Positions 5,841 to 6,510 of a stretch of DNA of 6,510 bases are shown in pieces. A model generated the notes under the pieces. It saw nothing but the letters and a program-made list of their open reading frames with translations. It had not been told where the DNA came from and did no database searches. The stretch is from Nitrosopumilales archaeon CG15_BIG_FIL_POST_REV_8_21_14_020_37_12. Its GTDB lineage: Archaea; Thermoproteota; Nitrososphaeria; Nitrososphaerales; Nitrosopumilaceae. How positions within the stretch are numbered: position 1 is the first letter of the stretch; each line of letters opens with the position of its first letter. The position numbers were made by a program, and so were the translations under genes. The stretch is from NCBI GenBank assembly GCA_002781805.1, contig PFFZ01000082.1:2579-9088 (forward strand), written 5' to 3'.

Positions 5841-6510
5841 ATGTACAAAATAGGTGAATTCATCTACCCGTGGGGAAGTGGTCATTATTCAAGAATGATG
5901 AGGTTAAATTCTGTTTTGGGAGAACATATCAAAGATTTTGAGATTCACTATTGCAGCAAAGATCATGTATATCAAAAATTGATAGATAAATTTCCAAACA
6001 ATAAAGATCAAATTCATGAGGTTTTGATGCCTACGCCAATTGATGGAAAGTTTGGACCTAGCGTCTCCTTGTCCATGCTTAATTTGCTGTTACCAATAGA
6101 TAACAATCCACCGCTTGTAAAACAGATCGCAAGTTATTTGAGACAGGAAAAAGAGTTGTACAATAAAATAAAATTTGATCTGGTGATAAATGACGGCGAC
6201 ATGGGCTCTAATATTCTAGCCAAAAATCGCAACATCCCAAGTCTGTTTATAACAAATCAATTTAGACCAAAATTATACAAATCAAGATCCTATTTTTATC
6301 CGTCATTGGTTTTTGTGGCAAAACAAATAGCAAAGGCATCAAAAATTCTTGTAGCTGATTCTCCGCCACCGTATACTTTGTGTGAATACAATCTTAATTT
6401 TACAAAACAGGTCAAAGATAAAGTGATCTATGTGGGACATTTTACAGATACAAAAAGCATTACAAAAGAGCCACCGTCAGATTTAGAGAAATTAATTCAA
6501 GACTCAGAGT
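5841..6510 (+). CDS. GT-B/MurG-like glycosyltransferase, 3' end missing
   Basis: The first 223 codons are visible, reading MYKIGEFIYPWGSGHYSRMMR onward, and the frame stays open to the right edge. The loop WGSGHYSRM (11-19) matches the glycine-rich GxGHxxR acceptor-side loop of family 28/MurG-type GT-B glycosyltransferases. DLVINDGDMGSNILAK (113-128) and NIPSLFITNQFRP (131-143) follow the usual pattern in which the N-terminal Rossmann domain ends with 'D.vi.D......A...giP.i...q'. GHF (199-201) probably opens the linker to the sugar-nucleotide-binding C-terminal domain, which lies outside the window. The donor and acceptor cannot be told from this half. Surface glycolipid, S-layer glycan or lipid head-group synthesis are all possible. 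The ATG at 5841 starts the first beta strand directly and lies 30 bases after the previous gene. Confidence 0.8.
   Translation, partial: MYKIGEFIYPWGSGHYSRMMRLNSVLGEHIKDFEIHYCSKDHVYQKLIDKFPNNKDQIHEVLMPTPIDGKFGPSVSLSMLNLLLPIDNNPPLVKQIASYLRQEKELYNKIKFDLVINDGDMGSNILAKNRNIPSLFITNQFRPKLYKSRSYFYPSLVFVAKQIAKASKILVADSPPPYTLCEYNLNFTKQVKDKVIYVGHFTDTKSITKEPPSDLEKLIQDSE

Noticed and set aside
1..6510. CRISPR array, tRNA, rRNA, riboswitch or mobile element
   Set aside because: Almost all of the window is coding; gaps are at most about 85 bases, with no direct repeats, cloverleaf-like segments, transposase motifs or terminal inverted repeats seen.

Overview
The window looks like ordinary core chromosome of an AT-rich archaeon, most likely an ammonia-oxidising thaumarchaeon (Nitrososphaerota, Nitrosopumilus-like). 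The sequence supports an archaeon directly. Every transcription unit whose 5' end is visible has a TATA-like box about 25-29 bases before its start codon, as expected for leaderless or nearly leaderless archaeal mRNAs. It also holds an archaeal-type split aconitase-X pair of the modified mevalonate pathway, a zinc-motif archaeal ATP sulfurylase and a ThiI-like THUMP protein. The narrower thaumarchaeal assignment is my recognition of protein style and gene content, not a database match. I see no insertion sequence, prophage, CRISPR array, tRNA or rRNA, and no gap between genes longer than about 85 bases.

Layout, left to right. (1) Positions 1-1337, minus strand: two translationally coupled genes for an aconitase-X type dehydratase, probably phosphomevalonate dehydratase. 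The large subunit is complete; the small swivel subunit runs off the left edge. Together they would dehydrate (R)-5-phosphomevalonate on the route to isoprenoid lipids. (2) Positions 1392-2045, plus strand: endonuclease III (nth), divergent from the large subunit across a 54-base gap. A single symmetric TATA box lies almost midway between the two start codons. (3) Positions 2029-2697, minus strand: an exported, C-terminally membrane-anchored protein of unknown function that overlaps the end of nth tail to tail. (4) Positions 2728-4599, minus strand: a tight two-gene sulfate-assimilation operon, cysH then sat. ATP sulfurylase makes APS, and the iron-sulfur type reductase probably reduces APS directly to sulfite. 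(5) Positions 4683-5810, plus strand: a divergent ThiI-like protein that keeps the NFLD and THUMP regions but has lost the PP-loop ATP-binding signature and the catalytic cysteines. (6) Positions 5841-6510, plus strand: the first 223 codons of a GT-B/MurG-like glycosyltransferase, cut by the right edge.

I do not see a clearly new multi-gene system. The points most worth a second look are the apparently catalytically dead ThiI-like protein divergent from the sulfate-reduction operon, the symmetric bidirectional promoter between nth and the dehydratase, a small palindrome in the cysH/ThiI-like intergenic region, and the unknown surface protein.
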